This document shows positions 1-5,488 of a stretch of DNA of 5,548 nucleotides, in pieces (position 1 is the first letter of the stretch; every line of letters begins with the position of its first letter). The DNA is from an uncultured Prevotella sp. (lineage in GTDB: Bacteria > Bacteroidota > Bacteroidia > Bacteroidales > Bacteroidaceae): the NCBI GenBank assembly GCA_900542795.1, contig UQPD01000155.1, forward strand, positions 1 through 5,548, given 5' to 3'. Below the pieces are notes generated by a model. That model saw only the letters and a program-made list of their open reading frames with translations. It did no database searches and was not told the DNA's origin. The translations under genes were made by a program, and so were the position numbers.

Positions 1-9
1 TACCATATA

Positions 10-27
10 TCACCCCGAATGGGGTGA
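10..27 (-). repeat. Short GC-rich hairpin at left edge
   Basis: Positions 10-16 (TCACCCC) pair with 21-27 (GGGGTGA), giving a 7-bp stem around a GAAT loop. Read on the minus strand it lies downstream of the small-peptide gene and of the larger hairpin at 34-72. No clear U-tract follows (the minus strand continues ATATATGG), so termination is possible but not shown. Thirteen bases of it plus flank (17-29) recur inverted at 5536-5548. Confidence 0.5.
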
Positions 28-33
28 GGTTAG

Positions 34-72
34 TGCATGAAATTTCCTGATAAAAATATCAAATCTCATGCA
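34..72 (-). terminator. Hairpin downstream of the LRR/small-peptide operon
   Basis: On the minus strand, bases 72-61 pair with 45-34 as a 12-bp stem. One of these pairs is a G-U wobble in RNA, and it appears as the single A/C mismatch (41/65) on the plus strand. A 3-nt bulge (46-48) and a further 4-bp stem (57-60 with 49-52) close on a four-base loop. It starts about 43 nt after the peptide stop codon. The wobble fits a structure that functions as minus-strand RNA. There is no following U-run, so it may be a terminator, a 3'-end stabiliser or a dispersed repeat. Confidence 0.45.
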
Positions 73-114
73 GAATATTTTGGCGGATTTTGCACACTTA
101 CCTAACGAGATAAG

Positions 115-285
115 TTAGTCTGCCCAAATTTCCCCACTATCAGGGTCACTCCACAAGTCTTTAATATTTTCTTCTGTATAGTCATCATCCTTTGCAAACT
201 CTAATGATGACATGTTTAGAATAGCAGTTTGTGTGTCGAACTGAAAAACGCGAATTTGGGGTTTAATATATAGCTTCTTTTTCAT
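115..285 (-). CDS. Small hypothetical peptide, 56 aa, N-terminal KPQIRV motif and acidic C-terminus
   Basis: Reading the minus strand from ATG at 285 gives 56 codons and a TAA at 115. The N-terminus is MKKKLYIKPQIRVFQFDTQT. The last 30 or so residues are strongly acidic, with 11 Asp/Glu against 2 Lys, and contain a DDD run and two Trp. There is no cysteine, no membrane segment and no convincing signal peptide. It begins 11 bp after the stop codon of the LRR gene on the same strand, so the two are very likely cotranscribed. From memory, short Bacteroidales peptides starting MKKxYIKPxIxV are common beside genes for secreted proteins and are often missed by gene callers; I could not check this. 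Function is unknown. Candidates are a partner or chaperone of the surface protein, or a modified or exported peptide precursor. No Shine-Dalgarno sequence is visible, as expected for Bacteroidetes. Confidence 0.72.
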   Translation of the reverse strand: MKKKLYIKPQIRVFQFDTQTAILNMSSLEFAKDDDYTEENIKDLWSDPDSGEIWAD

Positions 286-296
286 TGTTTCGATGC

Positions 297-2924
297 TTAT
301 TTGATGATAACCTTCATTGTTTTGTTGCCGCGCTTCACGATGTTCACGCCTTTCATCGGTGCGTCAAGGCGTTTACCATTCAGGTCGTAATATTCTGCAT
401 CGTTGGCGTTGAGCATTTCGAGCGGTGCAACGTTGTCGATGCCTGTGGTGGAATCGCCGATGCGCATAGAGAGACTGGGCGAAGTATTTGCGGTTGTTCC
501 TTCGAGCCAGGAGCGGAACGGCCCCACCATGACGGCCTGCGTTTCTGGCGCTGCAGCTTTCAGTTTTGCCACATTCCAGAAGCGGTCTTGGGCGAGAATA
601 TATCCGTCGGTCACTTCCTTTGCCTGATACGTGCCGCTGAACTTCAGATTTCCCACTTCGGCAGGCTGCATCTTCATACGGATTTGAGTCGCACGGTCTG
701 TCTGGAAGTTCAGTGTTTTTTCCTCACCATCGCGACGCACAATATACGCAACTCCTGAGTTCAAAATAAAAGTGCAACGCTTCAGAACAACCTCGTCGTT
801 GGTCATCTTTTCAATGGTAAACACACTGTACGGCGCATCGCTGGGAAGTAGCATGTAGTATGGCAACACGAGGGAACCCCAGGTGTTAGTCATCGTGCGG
901 ACATAGGAAGCCCTATCCAAATAGGCGTATGCATCATCGGAAACGTAGGAAGCATCGCTGAGGTTGACGTATCTTCTCATCTTGCAATCGTGATAGCCAT
1001 TCTGCATGCCTTTGGGCAACGACTGGAACACGAGTCTGTTCTTATCTTGTGTATTAGCAAAAGCATCTGTGCCGATTGATTCCAATGCAGAAGGCAAGAC
1101 AAAATCGCCAGTAAATCCTGTACAATTATAGAACGCATAAGAACCAATCTCCTTTACAGTTTCGGGAATGCTGAGACGGCCTGTAAGATTTGTACAACGA
1201 GCAAAGGCTCCAAACTCGATTTTGCGGAGATTATTAGGCAGACTCAAGCCCGTGAATCTACTGCAATCAGAGAACGCCTCTTGGCCAATCTCCGTCACAC
1301 TATTGGGAATGACAAGGGTGTTAGTAAAAAAATTGCAATTCTGAAACGTCTTACTTCCAATCTTTTTCAAATTCGCCGGAAGTATCAGTTTGCCAGAAAG
1401 ATAAGAGCAATCTTTGAAAGCGCCATCACCAATCTCGGTCACAGAACTGGGAATCGCAAGTTCGCAATTGAGAGACTTGCAACCACTAAAAGCATAAGCA
1501 CCGATTCTTTGCAAACTACTTGTCAGGCTCAGCTTTGTAAGACTCGTGCAACCATAAAAAGCATAATCGCCAATCTCCGTAACATTATACGCGATATCAA
1601 GGTTACCCGATAAAAGGCAATCATAAAAAGCTCGGTTTCCGATTTTTTTCAAATCACGTGGAAGGTTCAACGTTCGGAAATTGTGGCAACTTTCAAACGC
1701 CCCTTCGCCGATTTCGGTCACACGATCAGGAAGAGAAAAATCGGTACAAGCAGTTTTGGCGAAAGCATAAGCGCCTATGGATGTCACAGACATCGGGAGA
1801 TCAATTTTGCCATTAATCTTACTGTTATAAAAAGCCTTGTTTGGTATACGGGTGATGTCGTCGTAAAACTCTATCATGAATTCGCCACTGCCGACAGCAG
1901 TATTCGACAGCATTTTTGCACCAAAATCCAGATTATCAGCAAGTTTCACCATTTTTTTATCTGAGGTGGTGTATCTAAAAAAATAATGTTTGCAATTATT
2001 GCAATGATCATTATACATCCAATGCTCTTTTGAAAGAGATGCTGTCAGACCACTGATAATTGGGGTTTTGCTTAGTGCATCGGGGTTGAATGTGATATAA
2101 TACGTAGCACCGCAGACGAAATCACGAGGTTTAATATCAATGTATACTTCATTAGTTTCGCCTACGATTTCATAATCAGATGAGCCTTTCAATTTTTTAT
2201 ACAACACCCACTTGCCTTTTTTCATCGACTCCCGCAAATCAACATAATTTACATCCCAGTTAAAACGCATAATATCGCCATATAGTCTTTCTGCAGTTAA
2301 ACCAAGGGGATAGAGGAAGCCGTAAATTTTGTTACTGATGTCCTTGTCTTTATATGATTCATTCGATACGTCACACCAATCGCGCCACTTGCCCTTCACA
2401 TTTATGTTGTGAGGGCGGTAGGAAAACGAATTATTGAAAGAGAGTTTGAGTTCTACAGTGGTCCACTTATCTTCTTTATAATTATCATTATAAGCGCACG
2501 TCTGATTTTTCTTGACGTTGCAAAACTGTGCAGTGCCGATTTTCACGTTGTTAAGCTTCATCGTGCCCTGTAGGCCCATATTGCCACTCGTCTCTAAATT
2601 CTTTATATGATCCTCATTGTCGACATTGGAAAAGTTCCTCCAAATATCGTTTAGCTTAACCACATTGCTCCCATCAATAGTGAGATAGACATCTCCGATA
2701 AAGTGGGCGTTGCCGCCATCGTAGTTATACATCCAAAGTTTGAGCCTAACTTCGGTGCCATTGTCCGAATAGGTCGGGCCACTGATGATTTTCACAATCG
2801 GATTGCGCGGCACTACTTTTTTGCCAGCAGAAGCACCGCCAATACCAACCATCCACATCAGCAAGGAAAGCAGCGTGCAAAACATCGCACGGCGGCTGTG
2901 GTCAGAGTTAAAAATCTTCGTCAT
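297..2924 (-). CDS. BspA-like leucine-rich-repeat secreted/surface protein, 875 aa
   Basis: The start chosen is ATG at 2924. It begins a signal peptide (basic RR at residues 11-12, hydrophobic residues about 14-30, likely cleavage after ASA at 33), and an excellent promoter lies 33-63 bp upstream. The frame stays open for 108 more codons, but these would run through that promoter. Residues about 37-300 look like beta-rich Ig/Fn3-type modules without clear family identity, with a CNNC pair at 308-311. Residues about 357-640 hold 12 repeats of 22-24 residues of the LRR_5/BspA (Treponema pallidum-type) kind, pattern IGxxAFxxC followed by L-x-(I/L)P. Residues about 680-825 resemble the beta-rich module often found at the end of Prevotella surface proteins (WGSLVLPYY to VGPFRSWLE). 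The tail, with TGIDN, YYDLNGKRL, MKGVNIVKRG and MKVIIK, is Prevotella-like and may be a sorting signal. Such proteins are exported and typically bind host or matrix partners; the ligand here is unknown. Cotranscribed with the 56-aa peptide gene downstream. Confidence 0.93.
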   Translation of the reverse strand: MTKIFNSDHSRRAMFCTLLSLLMWMVGIGGASAGKKVVPRNPIVKIISGPTYSDNGTEVRLKLWMYNYDGGNAHFIGDVYLTIDGSNVVKLNDIWRNFSNVDNEDHIKNLETSGNMGLQGTMKLNNVKIGTAQFCNVKKNQTCAYNDNYKEDKWTTVELKLSFNNSFSYRPHNINVKGKWRDWCDVSNESYKDKDISNKIYGFLYPLGLTAERLYGDIMRFNWDVNYVDLRESMKKGKWVLYKKLKGSSDYEIVGETNEVYIDIKPRDFVCGATYYITFNPDALSKTPIISGLTASLSKEHWMYNDHCNNCKHYFFRYTTSDKKMVKLADNLDFGAKMLSNTAVGSGEFMIEFYDDITRIPNKAFYNSKINGKIDLPMSVTSIGAYAFAKTACTDFSLPDRVTEIGEGAFESCHNFRTLNLPRDLKKIGNRAFYDCLLSGNLDIAYNVTEIGDYAFYGCTSLTKLSLTSSLQRIGAYAFSGCKSLNCELAIPSSVTEIGDGAFKDCSYLSGKLILPANLKKIGSKTFQNCNFFTNTLVIPNSVTEIGQEAFSDCSRFTGLSLPNNLRKIEFGAFARCTNLTGRLSIPETVKEIGSYAFYNCTGFTGDFVLPSALESIGTDAFANTQDKNRLVFQSLPKGMQNGYHDCKMRRYVNLSDASYVSDDAYAYLDRASYVRTMTNTWGSLVLPYYMLLPSDAPYSVFTIEKMTNDEVVLKRCTFILNSGVAYIVRRDGEEKTLNFQTDRATQIRMKMQPAEVGNLKFSGTYQAKEVTDGYILAQDRFWNVAKLKAAAPETQAVMVGPFRSWLEGTTANTSPSLSMRIGDSTTGIDNVAPLEMLNANDAEYYDLNGKRLDAPMKGVNIVKRGNKTMKVIIK
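1005..1856 (-). repeat. Twelve LRR_5/BspA repeats in alternating two-repeat units
   Basis: This is the part of the LRR gene encoding residues about 357-640. The IGxxAF core recurs about every 22-24 codons. From residue 401 to 623 the repeats alternate strictly. One type is entered by V-(T/K)EIG (TEIGEGAF, TEIGDYAF, TEIGDGAF, TEIGQEAF, KEIGSYAF). The other is entered by L-(K/Q/R)(K/R)I (KKIGNRAF, QRIGAYAF, KKIGSKTF, RKIEFGAF). The effective period is therefore about 46 residues (about 138 bp), which suggests growth by duplication of a two-repeat block. Confidence 0.85.
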
Positions 2925-2956
2925 ATTTGTTTGTTTTTTTGTTGTTCGATTGGTCG

Positions 2957-2987
2957 CAAATTTAGTCCGCAATCGCCAAGCAACAAA
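2957..2987 (-). promoter_or_regulatory. Bacteroidetes-type promoter for the LRR/small-peptide operon
   Basis: On the minus strand a -33 element TTTG (2987-2984) is followed by exactly 19 bp and then a -7 element TAAATTTG (2964-2957). This matches the primary-sigma consensus known for Bacteroides (TTTG, 19-21 bp, TAnnTTTG). Transcription would begin near 2950, leaving an A-rich, Shine-Dalgarno-free leader of about 25 nt before the ATG at 2924. The match supports that ATG over any start further upstream. Confidence 0.8.
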
Positions 2988-2999
2988 AGCCGGGCCGCC

Positions 3000-3057
3000 G
3001 TAAATTGCCGTAAAGGGACGTAAAAAGGAGGGTAAAAAGGGGTAAAACCAGTAAAAA
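3000..3057. promoter_or_regulatory. Six near-helically phased GTAAA repeats between divergent promoters
   Basis: GTAAA occurs with its G at 3000, 3010, 3020, 3032, 3042 and 3051, so spacings are 10, 10, 12, 10 and 9 bp. The attached A-tracts (3-5 A) therefore fall on about the same helix face. The array ends six bases before the -7 box of the rightward regulator promoter and starts 13 bp upstream of the leftward LRR promoter's -33 box. It could be a regulator binding array, an intrinsically bent segment, or both. Confidence 0.5.
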
Positions 3058-3062
3058 TGTAC

Positions 3063-3070
3063 TACCTTTG
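3063..3070 (+). promoter_or_regulatory. -7 box TACCTTTG for the regulator-pdxB operon
   Basis: TACCTTTG fits the Bacteroidetes -7 consensus TAnnTTTG exactly. Transcription would begin near 3077, about 17 nt before the ATG at 3094. No TTTG lies 19-21 bp upstream; that place is occupied by the phased GTAAA array. This suggests a weak or activator-dependent promoter. The box sits inside a small inverted repeat CTACC/GGTAG (3062-3078). Confidence 0.6.
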
Positions 3071-3093
3071 TATGGTAGAAAGAATGAAAAACC

Positions 3094-3408
3094 ATGAGAT
3101 TAGAAATCACACCACGGCTACGCGCTTTCCTTGACCGTCGCAGCCATAATTGGCAGGAACGCCTGTGTCTTATCACATTTTTGGTGCTTAGTTTGTCAGT
3201 AATTGTGGCTGGTGTGCCTATGCACATCTTCGGATTTATAGGTCGCAACCATGTTGCGCTACAAGCTTTGTCTGCCCTAACTTGGGTGACAACGCTGGTT
3301 ATTTTTGTTTGCTATTTGCTGCAACGCTTGTCGCTGAAAGTTGCTATAACCACGTTCGGCATATTGACACAACTCACGCATTATGTGCATGACATTAGAG
3401 CGTCCTGA
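3094..3408 (+). CDS. N-terminal part of a membrane-spanning LuxR-type regulator (frame-split)
   Basis: This 104-residue frame starts with ATG about 24 bp after a -7 box and ends at TGA 3406-3408. A short basic N-terminus is followed by three hydrophobic segments at residues about 24-46, 56-76 and 78-97. Alone it has no recognisable domain. The adjoining frame (3383-4081) continues with three more membrane segments and a LuxR HTH. The two overlap by 26 bp and lie one base out of phase. Skipping a single base anywhere in 3368-3405 gives one continuous 328-residue protein, so I read this as the front half of one gene. The cause may be a real indel (pseudogene), an assembly or sequencing error, or recoding at the UGA. 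A stand-alone small membrane protein is less likely. Confidence 0.6.
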   Translation: MRLEITPRLRAFLDRRSHNWQERLCLITFLVLSLSVIVAGVPMHIFGFIGRNHVALQALSALTWVTTLVIFVCYLLQRLSLKVAITTFGILTQLTHYVHDIRAS

Positions 3409-4081
3409 AGGGTTTGTCGATACCATTCTGTTTAACCAAGTCATTTCGCTTGCCCTTATTATCTATCTTGTCATGGCAGTTGTTAGACACGTCCCTGCCA
3501 TCATTGCCAGCCTAAGCATTGCCACCATCACATTTGCCTACTTAAATTCTGATGGGGAAATCAACAAACAGCTTGTGTTGATTTTTGTGATTGTGGAGAT
3601 ATTTACTTGCATATTGGGCGAACTGATAAGACAGGGTATTGGCGGTATGCAACGCGAAAACGAGGACTACCACTCTACACTCAACCGACTGCTTGCCACC
3701 TTCCACATGACCAAGACGGAACTGCTTGCTTACATACAGTTAGGACGTGGAGGCATGCAGGATAAGGATATTACGCACTTTTTCGACCATCTTGACGAGC
3801 GCACAGAAGCTAACCTCATTAAAGCTGTGAAGCAGCGAGTGGCGCAACGCCGAATGCAACATGCCGACATTTCAGCCGTATTGCCTACGCTAACCCCTAC
3901 TGAGCAAGAGGTGTGTCGCTTGATTATAGGCGGAAAAACCATATTAGAGATTGCCGCTATTCTTAACAAAACGCCTAATAACATTAGCACAGTGCGTATA
4001 CACATCCGCAAGAAACTCGGACTTGCCACAACCGATGATTTGAGAGAAACTTTGCTGAATGCTATGGGGACTGAAAAATAA
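3383..4081 (+). CDS. C-terminal part of a membrane-anchored LuxR/GerE-type HTH transcriptional regulator (frame-split)
   Basis: Residues 11-34, 37-54 and 63-83 of this 232-residue frame are hydrophobic membrane segments. A soluble linker, about 84-165, includes a hydrophilic helical stretch. Residues about 170-214 form a LuxR/GerE helix-turn-helix: LTPTEQEVCRLI, then ILEIAAILNKTPNNIS and VRIHIRKKLGL, the usual recognition-helix pattern. Joined to the frame at 3094-3408 it gives about 328 residues with six membrane helices and a cytoplasmic DNA-binding tail, an architecture I know from Bacteroidetes. The ATG at 3383 or 3389 has no visible leader or promoter and falls mid-protein, so independent initiation is doubtful. 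pdxB begins 12 bp after the stop, which implies cotranscription. The divergent LRR operon is the obvious candidate target (inference); the signal sensed is unknown. Confidence 0.82.
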   Translation: MCMTLERPEGFVDTILFNQVISLALIIYLVMAVVRHVPAIIASLSIATITFAYLNSDGEINKQLVLIFVIVEIFTCILGELIRQGIGGMQRENEDYHSTLNRLLATFHMTKTELLAYIQLGRGGMQDKDITHFFDHLDERTEANLIKAVKQRVAQRRMQHADISAVLPTLTPTEQEVCRLIIGGKTILEIAAILNKTPNNISTVRIHIRKKLGLATTDDLRETLLNAMGTEK

Positions 4082-4093
4082 TTTTACACAAAA

Positions 4094-5209
4094 ATGAAAC
4101 TCGTTATCGACTCTAAAATACCTTTTATAAAGGGATATGCCGAGTTGCTGGGCGAAACGCGCTATATTGCGGGAGCAGCTATCACGGCAAACGATGTGAA
4201 GGATGCTGATGTGCTTATCATTCGTACCCGCACCCACTGCAATCGCCAATTGCTTGAAGGCTCTAACGTAAAATTTATTGCCACGGCAACCATTGGCTAC
4301 GATCACATTGACACTGCCTATTTGGCACAAGCTCACATTGGGTGGACTAATTGTCCTGGCTGCAATGCTACAAGCGTGGCACAGTATGTTAGGGGGTGCT
4401 TGCTTAATTTGGCATTAGATGGTTGTTGGGATGAAGGGGATAGCTTCCAGCAGCAAGCTGCTAAACGTATTCTTGTGGAATCTCCACACGTCATTGAGAC
4501 TTTATTTTCAAAGCTTACGCTTGGCATTGTGGGGGTAGGGCATGTTGGTAGTCAGGTTCAAAAGATGGCAGAGGCATTAGGTTTTGGCAATATCTTGCTT
4601 TGTGACCCTCCGCGTGCAGAACGCGAGGGTGGGGCAGGCTTTGTTTCGCTTGCAGAGGTAGCAGCCCATGCAGATGTTATTAGTTTTCACACTCCGCTTA
4701 CGCAGGCTCCTACGTCGCATGCCACTTATCATTTGGCTGATGCTGCCTTCTTTGCTTTGCTTCAGCCCGGTGCTGTGGTTATCAATAGTAGTCGTGGCGA
4801 GGTGGTTGACACTGAGGCTTTAAAAGACGCATTACACAAGCATTTGTTGCGTGCTGCTATTATTGACACTTGGGAAAACGAGCCTAACATCGACCGTCAA
4901 TTACTTGCCGATGCTTACATTGCTACACCACACATTGCGGGCTATAGTGCCGATGGCAAGGCTAATGGCACACGCATGGCGTTGCAAGCTGTAGCGCGTC
5001 ATTTTGGCATTGACCCTTCTCCTTTCCATGCTATTAGTGCACCAACACTCCCCACAGACTTTTGTTATTATCCGCAAGGGTATGGTGCACAGTATGAAGC
5101 GCTTCGCCTTTACGACCCACAACGTGACTCCGTTGCCCTCAAAACACATCCCGAAAACTTTGAAGCCCTCCGTGGTGCGTATCCGATTAGACGAGAAAAA
5201 CAAGGTTAA
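4094..5209 (+). CDS. pdxB: 4-phosphoerythronate dehydrogenase (vitamin B6 biosynthesis)
   Basis: PdxB oxidises 4-phospho-D-erythronate to 2-oxo-3-hydroxy-4-phosphobutanoate in the DXP-dependent pathway to pyridoxal phosphate, ahead of SerC, PdxA and PdxJ, in the cytoplasm. The 371 residues show the D-2-hydroxyacid dehydrogenase layout. They include the PdxB signatures TATIGYDHID (64-73) and PGCNA (88-92), a Rossmann loop GVGHVG (147-152) with acidic D171 at the end of strand 2, and the catalytic trio R234 (NSSRGEVVD), E263 (WENEP) and H280 (TPHIAGY). The trio spacing of 29 and 17 equals that of E. coli PdxB (R208, E237, H254, from memory). The C-terminal dimerisation region ends YPIRRE and lacks the last 30 or so residues of the E. 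coli protein. There is an unusual insertion of about 24 residues before the Rossmann loop. ATG 4094 follows the regulator stop by 12 bp, so the two form an operon. Confidence 0.95.
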   Translation: MKLVIDSKIPFIKGYAELLGETRYIAGAAITANDVKDADVLIIRTRTHCNRQLLEGSNVKFIATATIGYDHIDTAYLAQAHIGWTNCPGCNATSVAQYVRGCLLNLALDGCWDEGDSFQQQAAKRILVESPHVIETLFSKLTLGIVGVGHVGSQVQKMAEALGFGNILLCDPPRAEREGGAGFVSLAEVAAHADVISFHTPLTQAPTSHATYHLADAAFFALLQPGAVVINSSRGEVVDTEALKDALHKHLLRAAIIDTWENEPNIDRQLLADAYIATPHIAGYSADGKANGTRMALQAVARHFGIDPSPFHAISAPTLPTDFCYYPQGYGAQYEALRLYDPQRDSVALKTHPENFEALRGAYPIRREKQG

Positions 5210-5210
5210 G

Positions 5211-5245
5211 TATTAAGGGTGGTTCAAAAAATAACTTGCGCAGAA
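5211..5245 (+). repeat. Direct repeat, copy A
   Basis: These 35 bp begin two bases after the pdxB stop codon and match 5489-5523 at 30 of 35 positions. The identical blocks are TATTAAG, GTTCAAAAAATAACTT and CGCAGAA. The pair brackets the whole repeat cluster. Confidence 0.75.
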
Positions 5246-5249
5246 TTTG

Positions 5250-5293
5250 ATAAGTAGGTATTCAAAATTAGTTTATTTTGAATACCTACTTAT
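5250..5293. repeat. Perfect 19-bp inverted repeat downstream of pdxB
   Basis: Positions 5250-5268 pair perfectly with 5275-5293 around a six-base loop (TAGTTT). The stem is AT-rich and lies 40 bp after the pdxB stop. It may terminate pdxB transcription or act bidirectionally. However, no U-run follows (the plus strand continues GTGAAAAT), so a protein-binding palindrome, a cruciform or a mobile-element remnant is equally possible. Its right arm overlaps the first tandem unit. Confidence 0.6.
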
Positions 5294-5396
5294 GTGAAAA
5301 TAGGAAGTAAAATAGAGCGGATTATGTGAAAATACGGAGTAAAATAGATCGGATTATGTGAAATAAATAGATATTTTGGGCTCGGATTATGTGAAA
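5290..5396 (+). repeat. Tandem 32-33-bp units with TTATGTGAAA core
   Basis: TTATGTGAAA starts at 5290, 5322, 5354 and 5387, so spacings are 32, 32 and 33 bp, close to three helical turns each. Units 1 (5290-5321) and 2 (5322-5353) match at 29 of 32 positions. Unit 3 keeps the ends but differs in the middle, and unit 4 runs directly into the promoter-like box. The 14-mer CGGATTATGTGAAA is present three times (5318, 5350, 5383). The arrangement suggests operators upstream of a rightward promoter. Confidence 0.7.
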
Positions 5397-5401
5397 AGTA
5401 C

Positions 5402-5409
5402 TATCTTTG
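5402..5409 (+). promoter_or_regulatory. Promoter-like -7 box TATCTTTG
   Basis: TATCTTTG fits the Bacteroidetes TAnnTTTG consensus and lies just after the last tandem unit. The best upstream TTTG is about 24 bp away (5375-5378), longer than ideal. The box falls inside an imperfect inverted repeat (5401-5411 with 5414-5423). ACTATCTTTGTATAT (5400-5414) recurs with one change at 5477-5491. Any transcript would head right, out of the window. Confidence 0.45.
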
Positions 5410-5434
5410 TATATACAAGATAGGCTGCGGTTCG

Positions 5435-5465
5435 GCAAAACATTCAAGCAAGCTTGATGTTCTGC
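5435..5465. repeat. Imperfect hairpin downstream of the promoter-like box
   Basis: GCAAAACATTCAAGC (5435-5449) pairs with GCTTGATGTTCTGC (5452-5465), with one mismatch and one bulged base and a very small loop. A transcript from the box at 5402 would carry it about 20 nt into its leader. From memory, GGCTGCGGTTCGGCA-type sequence recurs in Prevotella and Bacteroides intergenic regions; I could not check this. Confidence 0.5.
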
Positions 5466-5488
5466 TCTCACCTTGCACTATCATTGTA

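Larger units (their letters stand above)
1..114. other. Left non-coding region with hairpins
   Basis: I see no gene here. The stretch lies downstream of the leftward LRR/small-peptide unit and contains two inverted repeats (34-72 and 10-27). It is therefore best read as the 3' untranslated and termination region of that unit. The outermost part contains a G/C-rich palindrome, part of which recurs inverted at the far right edge of the window, which suggests a dispersed repeat family. Confidence 0.6.

Noticed and set aside
285..758. A plus-strand frame of 157 codons antisense to the 3' end of the LRR gene.
   Set aside because: Composition is odd (many His, Cys, Phe), with no domain, leader or promoter. 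It is the shadow of the LRR coding strand, as are the other plus-strand frames at 403-627, 1281-1613, 1683-1964, 2703-3023 and 2785-3003.
2874..2895. A twin-arginine (Tat) signal suggested by SRRAMF in the LRR signal peptide.
   Set aside because: The pattern lacks the usual FLK part of the Tat motif, and a Sec-type signal peptide with ASA cleavage explains the segment.
3081..3093. An alternative regulator start at ATG 3084.
   Set aside because: It is out of frame with the membrane-segment frame; ATG 3094 is the in-frame start.
2925..3248. An N-terminal extension of the LRR protein by 108 residues, starting at 3248.
   Set aside because: It would run through the LRR operon's own consensus promoter and across the regulator's 5' end. 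A proper signal peptide starts at the ATG at 2924.
3730..4336. Minus-strand frames antisense to the regulator and pdxB.
   Set aside because: They overlap well-supported genes with recognisable domains and show no family features. The minus-strand frames at 4333-4527 and 4901-5203 and the plus-strand frame at 5004-5216 are rejected for the same reason.
5290..5396. A CRISPR array suggested by evenly spaced repeats.
   Set aside because: The 32-bp units are contiguous and similar throughout, with no unique spacers and no cas genes nearby. The conserved core is only about 10-14 bp.
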